The notes beneath the pieces are model-generated. The model had not been told where the DNA came from and ran no database searches. It saw nothing but the letters and a program-made list of their open reading frames with translations. From DASXUC01 sp036004445 (GTDB lineage: Bacteria > Sysuimicrobiota > Sysuimicrobiia > Sysuimicrobiales > Kaftiobacteriaceae): 64,000 nt of DNA. The stretch covers positions 1 to 64,000 of the forward strand of contig DASYRL010000067.1 in the NCBI GenBank assembly GCA_036004445.1, read 5' to 3'. Positions 41,388 to 49,986 of this stretch are shown in pieces. The translations under genes were made by a program, and so were the position numbers. Within the stretch, counting starts at the first letter, position 1. Each line of letters opens with the position of its first letter.

Positions 41388-42737
41388 ATGGAAGACATCT
41401 ACGGCTACATCGACGCGCACCGCGACCAGTTCATCGAACGCCTGCAGTGGCTCTGCCGCCAGCCCAGCATCGCCGCCCAGAACGTCGGCATCCAGGAAAC
41501 TGCGGGTATGGTGGCCCGGCTGATGGAGGACGTGGGCGTCCGGCCCGAGCTCTACGCGACGGACGGCGCGCCCGTCGTGTACGGTCGGTCGGGGGCCGGC
41601 GGGAAGACGCTGCTGATCTACAACCACTATGACGTCCAGCCCCCGGAGCCGCTGGAGCTGTGGGACTCGCCGCCGTTTGCGGCGGACGTCCGGGACGGCA
41701 AACTCTTCGCCCGCGGATCCGCGGACAACAAGGGCAATCTCGTCGCCCGGATGTGCGCGATCGACGCCTGGCTGCAGACCCGGGGAGGGCTGCCGCTGGA
41801 GGTGCGCTTCGTCGTCGAGGGGGAGGAAGAAGTATCGTCGGCCCACCTGCACCAGTTCGTGCGCGACCACCGTGAGCTGATCCAGGCCGACGGGTGTCTG
41901 TGGGAGGCGGGCGGCAAGGACATCCAGGAAACACCCGGTCTCTACATGGGCGCCAAGGGGATCCTCTACGTCGAGCTCGAAGCCGCCGGCGCCAACCGCG
42001 ATCTCCACAGCAGTCTGGCCACCACCGTCCCCAACCCGGCCTGGCGGCTGGTGTGGGCGCTCGCGACGTTCAAGGATCGCCACGAGAACGTCCTGATCGA
42101 CGGATTCTACGACGACGTAGTGGAGCCGACGCCGGAAGAGATGGAGTACCTGCGGCGGATCGCGGCGCGGCGCGATGAGGACGTACGCCGGCGCGACCTT
42201 GGTATCGACCAGTTCTTACTGGGCCTGTCAGGCGTGCAGCTGGTCAAGCGCAACCTCTACCAGCCGACCTGCACGATCTGCGGGATCGTATCCGGCTACA
42301 CTGGGCCGGGGTCGAAGACGGTGCTGCCGAGCCGCGCGACCGCGAAGATCGACTTCCGGCTCGTGCCCAATCAGCGGCCGACGGACATCCTGCACAAGGT
42401 GAAGGCGCACCTCGCCCAACGTGGATTCGCCGACGTCACCGTGACACTGCTGGGTGCGGAGCATCCGGCTCGGACGCCGGTGGAGTCGGAGCTCTCCAAA
42501 GTGGTGCAGCAGACGACCAAGGAAATCTACGGGCGGGACCCGATCGTTTCGCCGCTGATGGCCGCGACCGGCCCGATGTACGAGCTGACCGCGCAGTTCG
42601 GGATCCCCACGGTGGGAACGGGGTGCTCCTACGCGCACAGCAACGGGCACGCGCCCAACGAGAACATCCGGCTGGACGATTTCTTCCAGCACATCAAGCA
42701 CGTCGCGCTGATCTTGGAGCGGTTTGCCTCGGCTTGA
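41388..42737 (+). CDS. M20-family dipeptidase/carboxypeptidase
   Basis: A 449-residue zinc metallopeptidase of the M20 (CNDP-like) group. Metal and catalytic motifs are NHYDVQPPEPLELW (His/Asp near 84-86), RGSADNKGNL (bridging Asp near 117) and VEGEEEVSS (general base Glu near 150); YAHSNGHAPNENI near 425 supplies the last His. A dimerisation domain lies in the middle. It hydrolyses dipeptides or aminoacylated amines in the cytosol. ATG 41388 was chosen after GGAGGACC. Its stop overlaps the -35 box of the tRNA promoter. Confidence 0.92.
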   Translation: MEDIYGYIDAHRDQFIERLQWLCRQPSIAAQNVGIQETAGMVARLMEDVGVRPELYATDGAPVVYGRSGAGGKTLLIYNHYDVQPPEPLELWDSPPFAADVRDGKLFARGSADNKGNLVARMCAIDAWLQTRGGLPLEVRFVVEGEEEVSSAHLHQFVRDHRELIQADGCLWEAGGKDIQETPGLYMGAKGILYVELEAAGANRDLHSSLATTVPNPAWRLVWALATFKDRHENVLIDGFYDDVVEPTPEEMEYLRRIAARRDEDVRRRDLGIDQFLLGLSGVQLVKRNLYQPTCTICGIVSGYTGPGSKTVLPSRATAKIDFRLVPNQRPTDILHKVKAHLAQRGFADVTVTLLGAEHPARTPVESELSKVVQQTTKEIYGRDPIVSPLMAATGPMYELTAQFGIPTVGTGCSYAHSNGHAPNENIRLDDFFQHIKHVALILERFASA

Positions 42738-42762
42738 CCGGCCGTGATGGGGTCGGTATTGT
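42734..42762 (+). promoter_or_regulatory. Promoter of tRNA-Leu
   Basis: TTGACC (42734-42739), a 17-bp spacer and TATTGT (42757-42762), with the tRNA 5' end 14 bp further on. The -35 overlaps the stop of the M20 gene. Confidence 0.6.
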
Positions 42763-42776
42763 AATCTATGCCGACT

Positions 42777-42863
42777 GCGGAAGTGGCGGAACTGGCAGAC
42801 GCGCAGGCCTCAGAAGCCTGTGGGGGAAACCTCGTGGGGGTTCAAATCCCTCCTTCCGCACCA
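42777..42863 (+). tRNA. tRNA-Leu (anticodon CAG)
   Basis: Cloverleaf with acceptor GCGGAAG/CTTCCGC, a Leu-type D arm, anticodon stem GCAGGC/GCCTGT with loop CTCAGAA (anticodon CAG, reading CUG), a class II variable arm (GGGGGAAACCTC), T arm GGGGGTTCAAATCCCTC, discriminator A and encoded CCA. It is not tRNA-Sec: the acceptor is 7 bp and the anticodon is not UCA. Confidence 0.96.
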
Positions 42864-42872
42864 AGAAGAACA

Positions 42873-42905
42873 GGGGACAGTCCCCTCCAGCCGAGGACTG
42901 TCCCC
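42873..42905. terminator. Hairpin after tRNA-Leu, probably bidirectional
   Basis: GGGGACAGTCC (42873-42883) and GGACTGTCCCC (42895-42905) form a perfect 11-bp stem with an 11-base loop, followed by ATTCTTTCT. It lies between the tRNA and the convergent DUF1264 gene and could terminate both. Confidence 0.7.
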
Positions 42906-42912
42906 ATTCTTT

Positions 42913-43401
42913 CTACTTGATGACGGTAACGCTGGGCTGCCCGGTCGGGAGCGACTGCCTGCCCGGATCCCACAGCAGGTAGATCTTCCCGTAGGTCTCT
43001 TCCAGACTCTTCGCTACTTTGGCCGCCTCCTCAGGTGACAGGTCCGGCAGCGTGGCGCCGATCTTTGGGATCTCCGTCTTGTGGTAGTGCCAGAGCGCGC
43101 GCTCGGAAGCACGGAACGTCTTCCACGTCGCGGCGGTTACGACGAGCTCGACGCCGACGAGCCGAGCGTTGGACGAGTCGCTATCGTACAGCTGGCACTC
43201 CGCCACGAAGCCCGGAATCCCGGTCTTACACCAGTGATGCGCGATCATCCCCGGCTTCCCGGGGAAGTGGAGCCTCCCGTCAATGTGGAGAGTGTAGCCA
43301 TCGCTGGGCTTCATCCCCGCGGCCGGGCTGGTCTGGGGAACCAGCAGCGCCACACTGATGACCGCTGCCAGGACTACTGGAATGAGCAGGGTACGCCTCA
43401 T
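42913..43401 (-). CDS. DUF1264 family secreted protein
   Basis: A 162-residue protein with a signal peptide (LLIPVVLAAVISVALLV, cleavage after SPAAG) and a DUF1264 domain: YTLHIDGRLHFPGKPGMIAH, then CQLYDSDSSNARLVGVE, ALWHYHKTEIPKIGATLPDL and KIYLLWDPG. The family is related to plant oil-body-associated proteins; the function in bacteria is unknown. The many conserved His and Asp residues could bind metal. Start ATG 43401 after GAGGAGG-like sequence; divergent from the helicase gene. Confidence 0.85.
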   Translation of the reverse strand: MRRTLLIPVVLAAVISVALLVPQTSPAAGMKPSDGYTLHIDGRLHFPGKPGMIAHHWCKTGIPGFVAECQLYDSDSSNARLVGVELVVTAATWKTFRASERALWHYHKTEIPKIGATLPDLSPEEAAKVAKSLEETYGKIYLLWDPGRQSLPTGQPSVTVIK

Positions 43402-43559
43402 TTCGTCCTCCTCTTGATAACCTCACCGAGTATTTGGGCGGGACGCCCCGTCCACCGCACATCTGACCACTTAGCGGGGAGGCGATGCTATGACGGTTGA
43501 CACAATCCGGGGGTATTCTTTTTCACACGGTGTCTTACACTGAAGGCGGTGCGCACGCC

Positions 43560-45878
43560 GTGAACGTCCGCGAGACACTCGACGCCCTGAAGCGCCGCCC
43601 GGGCTATGCCGGCCAGCTGGTCCACGAGCGCTTCATCCCGCCGCGGAAAGCGCGCTACGCCGAGTTGCGCCACCCGCTGCCGGCGGCTTTGCAGCAAGCC
43701 CTGGCCACGCAGGGGATCAACAGGCTGTACAGCCACCAGGCCGCGGCCATCGATCGCGTCCGTAGCCGGGAGCACGTCGTGGTCGTCACCGCGACCGCGA
43801 GCGGCAAGACCCTGTGCTACAATTTGCCGGTTCTGGAATCGCTGCTGACCGATCCCGGATCCCGAGCGCTGTACCTCTTTCCTACGAAAGCCCTCGCGCA
43901 GGACCAGGCCGGGGCGCTCGGCGAGTTCGGTCTTCCGGACCTGATCTGTGGGACCTACGACGGCGATACGCCGCAGCCTCAGCGCCGCCGCCTGCGCCGG
44001 GAGGCCCACGTGGTACTCACCAATCCGGACATGCTGCACGTGGGGATCCTCCCGCAGCACCATCGGTGGACGGAGTTCTTCGAGCGGCTGAAGTACGTCG
44101 TCATCGATGACGTGCACGTGTACCGCGGTGTCTTCGGGAGCAACGTGGCCAACATCATCAGACGCCTGCGGCGGATCTGCCGGCTCTACGGGGCTGATCC
44201 CGTGTTCATCTGCACGTCCGCGACGATCGCCAATCCGCAGGAGTTCGCCGGTGCGCTGATCGGTCTGCCCGTCAGCGTCGTCGCCGATGACGGCTCGCCC
44301 AGCGGCCCGCGCTGGGTGACCCTGTGGAACCCGCCGCTGATCGACCTGGCGCGGGCGCGCCGGCGGAGCGCCTATTCCGAAGCGTCGGCCGTGTTCACCG
44401 CGTTCATCCGGCGGGGTGTCCGGACGATCACGTTCACACAGGCGCGCAAGATCACCGAGCTCGTGTACCGGTACGCGCGGGCCGCCCTGGAGCACGATGC
44501 GCCGGACCTTGCCGGCCGGATCAGTCCGTACCGCGCGGGCTACCTTCCCGAAGAGCGCCGCGCGATCGAACGGCGGCTGTTCGACGGCGACCTGTTGGGG
44601 GTCATCTCGACGAGCGCGCTGGAACTGGGCATCGACGTCGGCGAGCTGGACGCCGCCATCCTCGTGGGCTATCCGGGCAGCATCGCCAGCACCTGGCAGC
44701 GCGCCGGCCGGGCCGGCCGCCGCACGGATGAGGCGCTGGTGATGCTGATCGCGCTGGAAGATGCGCTCGATCAGTACCTGATGCGCAGACCCGACTACCT
44801 CTTCGCCCGGCCGGTGGAGCACGCCGTCATCGATCCGGAGAATCCCTACATTCTCGCCGGGCATCTGCGCTGCGCCGCGGCGGAAGCGCCGCTGGCTGAG
44901 GAAGATCGGCAGATTTTCGGCGATCATACCGTCGAGATCGCGCAGCTGTTGACCGAGCATGGAGAGCTCACGCCGCGGCTGCAGAGATGGTACTGGGCGA
45001 AGGAGTCGTATCCGGCCGGTGACGTCGAGGTCCGGTCCGTCGGAGGAACCGCGTTCCGCATCGTCGATATCACCCGGAATCGTCTGATCGGTACGGTGGA
45101 CGGCGCGCGCGCCTGCGAGCAGGTCCATCCTGGCGCCGTCTATCTCCACCAGGGGGAGGCATATCTGGTGCGCGACTTCGATGTCGCCCACCGCACGGCC
45201 GGCGTGGTCCCCTCGGACGGCGACTACTATACGCAGGCCCGCTCGACGACCGAGTTGGACATCCTGGCCGTGACGAAGCAGCGCGCGTGGGGACCAACCA
45301 CGGCGTACTTCGGGGAGGTTGAAGTCAGCACCCAGGTCATCTCGTTCGCGCGGAAGCGCCTGTTCAGCGAAGAGGTCCTCGGCGAGGAGCCCCTCGATCT
45401 CCCCGAGGAGCGGCTGCAGACCGCGGCCGTGTGGTTTTCGATTCCCGCTCAATTAGAAGCGGAGGTCCGCCGGCAGGGCCTCGACCTCGCCGGCGGGATT
45501 CACGCCGTCGAGCACGCCGCGATCGGTCTGCTTCCGCTCTTTGCGATGTGCGACCGGTGGGATCTCGGCGGCGTGTCATACCCGCGCTATCCCGAACTCG
45601 GCGGGCCGGCCATCTTCATCTACGAGGGGCATCCCGGCGGCGTCGGCATTACCGAGAAGGGCTACGCTCTACTGGACGATCTGATGCAGGCGACCCTCGA
45701 TACGATCGAGGCGTGCCCGTGCGAAGCGGGCTGCCCGTCGTGCATCCAATCGCCGAAGTGCGGCAATCTGAACGAGCCGCTCGACAGAGCCGCGGCGGTC
45801 GTTCTGCTGAAAGGACTCCTGCATGCGGCGCCTCATCGCCGTCATCGGGGAAAGCGCGTTCTCCGATCCCGCCAGTGA
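43560..45878 (+). CDS. DEAD/DEAH-box helicase with DUF1998 (Hrq1/YprA-like)
   Basis: About 772 residues. The SF2 core has VVTATASGKTLCYNLPVL (Walker A variant), LFPTKALAQDQ, a DEAH-position motif DDVH (VVIDDVHVYRG), TSATIANP, and the C-terminal STSALELGIDVGELDA with QRAGRAGR. A DUF1998-type zinc region with CPCEAGCPSCIQSPKCGN ends the protein. YprA/MrfA and Hrq1 relatives take part in DNA repair, such as mitomycin or crosslink repair. In motif II the first Glu is Asp. GTG 43560 is the likely start; the upstream open frame to 43497 is unconserved. The 3' end overlaps the next gene by 56 bp. Confidence 0.9.
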   Translation: MNVRETLDALKRRPGYAGQLVHERFIPPRKARYAELRHPLPAALQQALATQGINRLYSHQAAAIDRVRSREHVVVVTATASGKTLCYNLPVLESLLTDPGSRALYLFPTKALAQDQAGALGEFGLPDLICGTYDGDTPQPQRRRLRREAHVVLTNPDMLHVGILPQHHRWTEFFERLKYVVIDDVHVYRGVFGSNVANIIRRLRRICRLYGADPVFICTSATIANPQEFAGALIGLPVSVVADDGSPSGPRWVTLWNPPLIDLARARRRSAYSEASAVFTAFIRRGVRTITFTQARKITELVYRYARAALEHDAPDLAGRISPYRAGYLPEERRAIERRLFDGDLLGVISTSALELGIDVGELDAAILVGYPGSIASTWQRAGRAGRRTDEALVMLIALEDALDQYLMRRPDYLFARPVEHAVIDPENPYILAGHLRCAAAEAPLAEEDRQIFGDHTVEIAQLLTEHGELTPRLQRWYWAKESYPAGDVEVRSVGGTAFRIVDITRNRLIGTVDGARACEQVHPGAVYLHQGEAYLVRDFDVAHRTAGVVPSDGDYYTQARSTTELDILAVTKQRAWGPTTAYFGEVEVSTQVISFARKRLFSEEVLGEEPLDLPEERLQTAAVWFSIPAQLEAEVRRQGLDLAGGIHAVEHAAIGLLPLFAMCDRWDLGGVSYPRYPELGGPAIFIYEGHPGGVGITEKGYALLDDLMQATLDTIEACPCEAGCPSCIQSPKCGNLNEPLDRAAAVVLLKGLLHAAPHRRHRGKRVLRSRQ

Positions 45879-46296
45879 GCCGCGGGCCGAGGAGATCGGC
45901 CGGCTCATCGGCGCCGCCGGTGACGTGCTGATCTGCGGCGGTCTGTCCGGGGTCATGGAAGCCGCCTGCCGGGGGGCGAAGTCGGCCGGCGGGATGACTG
46001 TCGGCATCCTCCCCGGCGCCGACCGCGCTGACGCGAACCGCTTCGTGGACGTCGCGATCGCCACCGGTTTGGGGGAGATGCGCAACGTCATCATCGTGAT
46101 GAACGCCGATGGTGTGGTCGCCATCGGGGGCGGATACGGCACGCTGTCGGAGATCGGCCATGCCCTACGGGCCGGCAAGCCGGTGGTGGGGCTGGGGACC
46201 TGGGAGGCTGTTCGCGGCGGCACGCCGGCGGCGACGCTCACGGCGGATTCTTCCCAGGACGCGTGGGCGAAGCTGATCCAGGCGATGGCGAAGTGA
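45823..46296 (+). CDS. TIGR00725/LOG-like nucleotide-binding protein
   Basis: A 157-residue Rossmann-like protein of the TIGR00725 family, related to LOG and to molybdenum-cofactor carrier proteins. LICGGLSGVMEAACRGAKSA (near 37) and VAIGGGYGTLSEIGHAL (near 99), with the GGGxGTxxE motif, are diagnostic. The substrate is uncertain; Moco carriage would suit a genome with xanthine dehydrogenase. ATG 45823 lies inside the helicase gene (56-bp overlap in another frame); the family N-terminus RRLIAVIGES begins there, so the overlap seems real. Confidence 0.8.
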   Translation: MRRLIAVIGESAFSDPASEPRAEEIGRLIGAAGDVLICGGLSGVMEAACRGAKSAGGMTVGILPGADRADANRFVDVAIATGLGEMRNVIIVMNADGVVAIGGGYGTLSEIGHALRAGKPVVGLGTWEAVRGGTPAATLTADSSQDAWAKLIQAMAK

Positions 46297-46317
46297 GGCC
46301 GCGGATGCGGCCAACCG

Positions 46318-46346
46318 CATTCCCTCTCCCGGTGGGAGAGGGAATG
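46318..46346. repeat. Inverted repeat CATTCCCTCTCCC
   Basis: CATTCCCTCTCCC-GGT-GGGAGAGGGAATG is a perfect 13-bp hairpin in the 65-bp gap before rsmI. It is followed by GGGTGAGGG, the form of a widespread intergenic palindrome in GC-rich genomes. Confidence 0.75.
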
Positions 46347-46361
46347 GGTGAGGGACACGTG

Positions 46362-47222
46362 ATGGCCGGGACGCTGTATGTCGTTGCCACGCCCATCGGC
46401 AATCTGGAAGATGTCACCCTGCGGGCGCTGCGCGTGCTCAACGAGGTGGACGTGATCGCCTGCGAGGACACCCGGCACACACGGGTGCTGCTGTCGCGCC
46501 ACGGCATTGCGACGCCGCTGGTGAGCTATCACGAGCACAACGAGGCCGCGCGGGCGGCCGAACTGGTGTCGCGGCTCGAACGCGGGGAGAGCGTCGCTCT
46601 CGTTTCCGACGCCGGGATGCCTCTGGTGTCCGATCCCGGCTATCCGCTGATCACGCTGGCAGTTGCCCGGTCGATCCCCATCGTCGCGATCCCCGGGCCG
46701 AGCGTCGTGACCGCCGCCCTCGCCGTGTCGGGCCTGCCTGCCGAGCGGTTCCTCTTTGCCGGCTTCCTGCCGCGTAAGCCCGCCGAGCGCCGCCGCGCTA
46801 TCGAGACGCTGGCCGGCATCCCCTACACGCTGGTGTTCTTTGAAGCTCCGCACCGCATCGCCGCCACCCTGGCCGATCTGCAGGCGGCGCTCGGGCGCCG
46901 CCGCGTTGCCATCGTGCGCGAACTGACCAAGCGGTTCGAGGAAGTCGTGCGGGGAGACATCGGCGAGGTTGTCGAACACTTCGGGACGCGGCAACCGCGA
47001 GGCGAGTTCACGGTTGTCGTGGAAGGCGCCGCTCCCGGTGCCGGCGGCCGGGAAGCCTCCGACGCGGTGCTGCGGGAGCACCTCGACACGCTGCTCGGAA
47101 GCGGCGTCGCGCCCAGCGCGGCGGCGAGGATCGTTGCCGGCGCCCATCGAGTGCCGCGGCGGACGGCGTACCGGATGGCACTGGAACTACGGGAACAGGG
47201 AACCGGGAACAGGGAACGGTAG
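46362..47222 (+). CDS. rsmI: 16S rRNA (cytidine-1402-2'-O)-methyltransferase
   Basis: A 286-residue SAM-dependent methyltransferase of the tetrapyrrole-methylase fold acting on 16S rRNA C1402. LYVVATPIGNLEDVTLRAL (near 5), EDTRHTRVLLSRHGI, SYHEHNE, ALVSDAGMPLVSDPGYPLI (near 82) and IPGPSVVTAALAVSGL are diagnostic. ATG 46362 lies after GAGGGACACGTG. The last eight residues (QGTGNRER) are encoded by a GGGAAC heptamer array that carries the stop codon. Confidence 0.95.
   Translation: MAGTLYVVATPIGNLEDVTLRALRVLNEVDVIACEDTRHTRVLLSRHGIATPLVSYHEHNEAARAAELVSRLERGESVALVSDAGMPLVSDPGYPLITLAVARSIPIVAIPGPSVVTAALAVSGLPAERFLFAGFLPRKPAERRRAIETLAGIPYTLVFFEAPHRIAATLADLQAALGRRRVAIVRELTKRFEEVVRGDIGEVVEHFGTRQPRGEFTVVVEGAAPGAGGREASDAVLREHLDTLLGSGVAPSAAARIVAGAHRVPRRTAYRMALELREQGTGNRER
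47190..47219 (+). repeat. Tandem NGGGAAC heptamers at the rsmI stop
   Basis: Four units (CGGGAAC, AGGGAAC, CGGGAAC, AGGGAAC) plus GG, directly followed by TAG. They are translated as the rsmI tail. Confidence 0.9.
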
Positions 47223-47238
47223 GAATCTACACACACTC

Positions 47239-48399
47239 ATGGATCTCGGCGACTGGCTCCCTCACGACTATGCCCGCGTCCACCAGGCGGCGAGCGAATC
47301 GGAAGCGATGTTCGTCCAGCGGATTCTGGAAGAGGCCGGCATTCCGGCCATCCTCCGCAGCCGCCAGGTGCCGGGGTACGGAGAGATCATCCGCGGCGCG
47401 TTCGGGTACTGGGGCGACGTCCTCGTGGCCGTGGATGACCGGGAGCGCGCCGAGCAGCACGTTGCGACTTACCTGCGAGTCATGAAGGGAGCATCCGCCG
47501 TGGCGCACTTCAGCGGCATCATTCCTCCACTGGTCACGCTGTTCGATGAGGACGGTGGCATCGACACCGAGGCCAATGAGCGGCACATCGACTTCGTCAT
47601 CGACGGCGGCGCGCACGGCGTCTTTGCGATGGGCAGCAACGGAGAGGCCATGCACCTGACCACCGAGGAGCGGCGGAGCTTCGTTGAACTCGTCGTGCAG
47701 CGGGCGAACAGCCGTGTCCCGGTTCTCGTCGGCTGCGCCAGCACGTCCACGGACGAGGCGGTGGGCTACGCCCGGCACGCCCAGGACGCCGGCGCCGACG
47801 GCGTCGTGGTGATTCCACCGTACTATTGGGCGCCGAACGACGCTGCGATCGAGACCCACATCGGCGCCGTCGCGCGGGCGGTCGATCTGCCGGTGATCAT
47901 CTACAACTTCCCGGCCGTCGTGGGCCGGAACATCCCCACCGCCCTCGTCGCGAAGCTGGCGGCCGCGTATGCAAATGTGCTGGGGATCAAAGAGACCATC
48001 GACAGCATCAGCCACATCCAGGACGTCATCGAACGGGTCAAGCCCGTCAAACCGGAGTTCAGCGTGCTCTGCGGCAATGAGTTTCACCTGCTGAATACGC
48101 TGCTCTCCGGCGGCGACGGAGCCATTCCCGCCATCGCCAACTTCGCCCCGCAGCTTCCCGTCGAGGTCTACGAGCGGTTCCGGCAGGGCCGGCTCGAAGA
48201 GGCGGCGGCGTCGATGCGCCGGCGTCTCGGCCTCGCGGAGCTCTATCAGCTCGACGCACCGTTTTTCGTGGTGGTGAAGGAGGCCATGGTCATGCTGGGC
48301 CTTCTCCCCCTTGCGATCGTGCGCCGTCCGGCCGGACCGCTGACCGACGCGAACCGCGCGCGCCTGCGGCAGATGCTCACGTCCGCCGGCCTCCTCTAA
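47239..48399 (+). CDS. DUF2007-DapA-like fusion
   Basis: A 386-residue frame. Residues 1-80 are a DUF2007-type domain (SESEAMFVQRILEEAGIPAI, then VLVAVDDRERAEQHVATYL). Residues about 88-386 are a dihydrodipicolinate-synthase-family aldolase: GVFAMGSNGEAMHLTTEER, DGVVVIPPYYW, IIYNFPAVVG and the Schiff-base Lys in VLGIKETIDS (near 250). There is no stop between the parts. GTG 47500, preceded by AAGGGAG, begins the family N-terminus (AHFSGIIPPLVT), so a separate aldolase may also be made. The substrate is unknown: true DapA, N-acetylneuraminate lyase and KDG aldolases all share this fold. DUF2007 is a small putative signalling domain. Confidence 0.78.
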   Translation: MDLGDWLPHDYARVHQAASESEAMFVQRILEEAGIPAILRSRQVPGYGEIIRGAFGYWGDVLVAVDDRERAEQHVATYLRVMKGASAVAHFSGIIPPLVTLFDEDGGIDTEANERHIDFVIDGGAHGVFAMGSNGEAMHLTTEERRSFVELVVQRANSRVPVLVGCASTSTDEAVGYARHAQDAGADGVVVIPPYYWAPNDAAIETHIGAVARAVDLPVIIYNFPAVVGRNIPTALVAKLAAAYANVLGIKETIDSISHIQDVIERVKPVKPEFSVLCGNEFHLLNTLLSGGDGAIPAIANFAPQLPVEVYERFRQGRLEEAAASMRRRLGLAELYQLDAPFFVVVKEAMVMLGLLPLAIVRRPAGPLTDANRARLRQMLTSAGLL

Positions 48400-48403
48400 G
48401 GTA

Positions 48404-49594
48404 GTGAAGCAGCCCTGGCTGACACGAGGCGTTCTTGCCATTGGCCTTGCCAGCCTGTTCAGCGACCTCGGCCATGAAGCGGCGACGGCGATCTTGCCGC
48501 TGTTCCTCGTCTCCATCGGGGGGTCGCCGTTCGCGCTCGGTCTCATCGAGGGCATCGCCGAGTCGGCCAAGAGCATCGCAAAGCTCGCCGGCGGGTACGT
48601 CGGCGGCCGGGTCGAGCGTCGCAAGTATCTCGCATCGAGCGGTTACGTGGTCACCGCGTTGGGGATCGGCTCCTTTGCGCTGGCCACGGGATGGCTGCAG
48701 GTGCTGGCCGGCAGAACCGTCGCGTGGATCGGCCGGGGGTTTCGGGAGCCCATCCGCGACGGCCTGCTCGCCGACCAGACACGGCCGGCGCAGTACGGCA
48801 CCGCGTTCGGGTTCGAGCGCGCGATGGACACCGCCGGCGCCATCCTGGGGCCGCTTGCCGCGCTGGGGCTGCTGGCGCTCGCCACCCCGCTGCGAACGAT
48901 CCTGGCGCTGACGATCGTCCCCGGGACCGCCGCAGGGTTGTTCATCCTCCTCGTTCGCGAAAAACGCACCGGCCGCCGCCTGACATCGTTTTGGACGCAG
49001 GCCGTCGCGCTGCCGAGAGAGTTCCGCCGGTTCTTGGTCGTCGTCGGGATCTTCGGTCTGGGAGACTTCTCGCGGACACTGCTGATCCTCTGGGCGCTGG
49101 GGCTGGGCGTGCAAATCTCTGGCAGCGGTCAGATGACCTTGCCCATCGCCTTATACGTGGGCTACAACGTGGTCGGTTCGGTGAGCGCGTACGTCGCCGG
49201 CACCTGGAGCGATCGGATCGGTCGCCGGCGGATTCTCATCGGCGGCTACGCGGTCGCGGCGGTGGTCAGTGGGCTCATGGCTCTCGACGTCCGTCCGTTC
49301 CTCATTCTCGCGGCGGTCTTCGTTGGGTCAGGGATCTACATCGGCGTCGAGGAGGCGATCGAGAAGGCGGTCGCGGCGGATCTCCTGCCTGCCGATGGGC
49401 GGACGTTCGGCTTCGGGGTGCTCGCGACCGTCAACGGTGTAGGCGATTTTGTTGCGAGTGCCCTCGTGGGATTACTCTGGCAAACTGCGGGAGCACCGGT
49501 GGCGTTCGGGTCAGCCGCGGCGATTTCGTTGATCGGAACAGTTGCGCTTGCCCGGCTGAAGTTTCGTGCGCGCGATGGTACCGCATCGGCCTGA
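48404..49594 (+). CDS. MFS transporter
   Basis: Major facilitator of 396 residues with about 12 helices. IGLASLFSDLGHEAATAILP near residue 12 and the loop GRVERRKYLASS are typical of the YfcJ/drug-resistance-like MFS subgroup, and GRGFREPIRDGLLAD near 110 is a conserved loop of that group. The substrate is unknown. It starts at GTG 48404, 4 bp after the aldolase stop, so it is likely cotranscribed and may export or import a metabolite of that enzyme. Confidence 0.85.
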   Translation: MKQPWLTRGVLAIGLASLFSDLGHEAATAILPLFLVSIGGSPFALGLIEGIAESAKSIAKLAGGYVGGRVERRKYLASSGYVVTALGIGSFALATGWLQVLAGRTVAWIGRGFREPIRDGLLADQTRPAQYGTAFGFERAMDTAGAILGPLAALGLLALATPLRTILALTIVPGTAAGLFILLVREKRTGRRLTSFWTQAVALPREFRRFLVVVGIFGLGDFSRTLLILWALGLGVQISGSGQMTLPIALYVGYNVVGSVSAYVAGTWSDRIGRRRILIGGYAVAAVVSGLMALDVRPFLILAAVFVGSGIYIGVEEAIEKAVAADLLPADGRTFGFGVLATVNGVGDFVASALVGLLWQTAGAPVAFGSAAAISLIGTVALARLKFRARDGTASA

Positions 49595-49720
49595 TCTGTC
49601 GCCGGCCGGCCCGCGTGCACGCAGGCCTCCTGGCCCGGTGCCTGGCACCGCTTGACAGCAGACCCGCTATCATGACAGCACACGGCGGAGCCCGTCACTA
49701 TGACTCATCTGGGTCAATTG

Positions 49721-49729
49721 TGCTACAAT
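49721..49729 (+). promoter_or_regulatory. Extended -10 promoter of the metG leader
   Basis: TGCTACAAT is an extended -10 (TGnTACAAT) just ahead of the T-box leader; no convincing -35 is seen. It predicts a transcript starting near 49736. Confidence 0.5.
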
Positions 49730-49735
49730 GGGCGC

Positions 49736-49977
49736 CAAGCGATGAGGGAGCGGGAGTATCCGCCGGAGTGGTCTGCGAGCGAGCCGGGGAGAGTGGGAGC
49801 CCGGCAGACAGACGGCGGCGAACATGGCTCTTGAGCCGCGTCCTGAACATGTCCGGAGGTAGGGGCGCCGGAGGGCCCACGTTACCGGGCCGCGTGAGGC
49901 GCGGGTAGCCGCGCAAAACCGGGTGGTACCGCGAGAGCGACCTCTCGCCCCAAGGGGGCGGGGGGCCGTTGCGTTTT
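49736..49977 (+). ncRNA. T-box leader of metG
   Basis: A structured leader of about 240 nt with the T-box antiterminator sequence GGGTGGTACCGCG at 49921-49933. Stem I contains candidate Met specifiers: GAACATGG (ATG 49824) and TGAACATGTCC (ATG 49849). After the T-box, CGCCCC-AAG-GGGGCG (49946-49960) and TTTT make a terminator. It should sense uncharged tRNA-Met and raise metG expression. With its promoter it fills most of the 392-bp gap between the MFS gene and metG. Confidence 0.88.
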
Positions 49978-49986
49978 GTGGGGGTG

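Noticed and set aside
42777..42863. tRNA-Sec (selC)
   Set aside because: The acceptor stem has 7 bp, the anticodon is CAG and the arms fit tRNA-Leu.
43488..45452. Long minus-strand open frame (654 codons) opposite the helicase
   Set aside because: It is the antisense shadow of a GC-rich gene; it has no recognisable motifs, while the plus strand has all helicase motifs.
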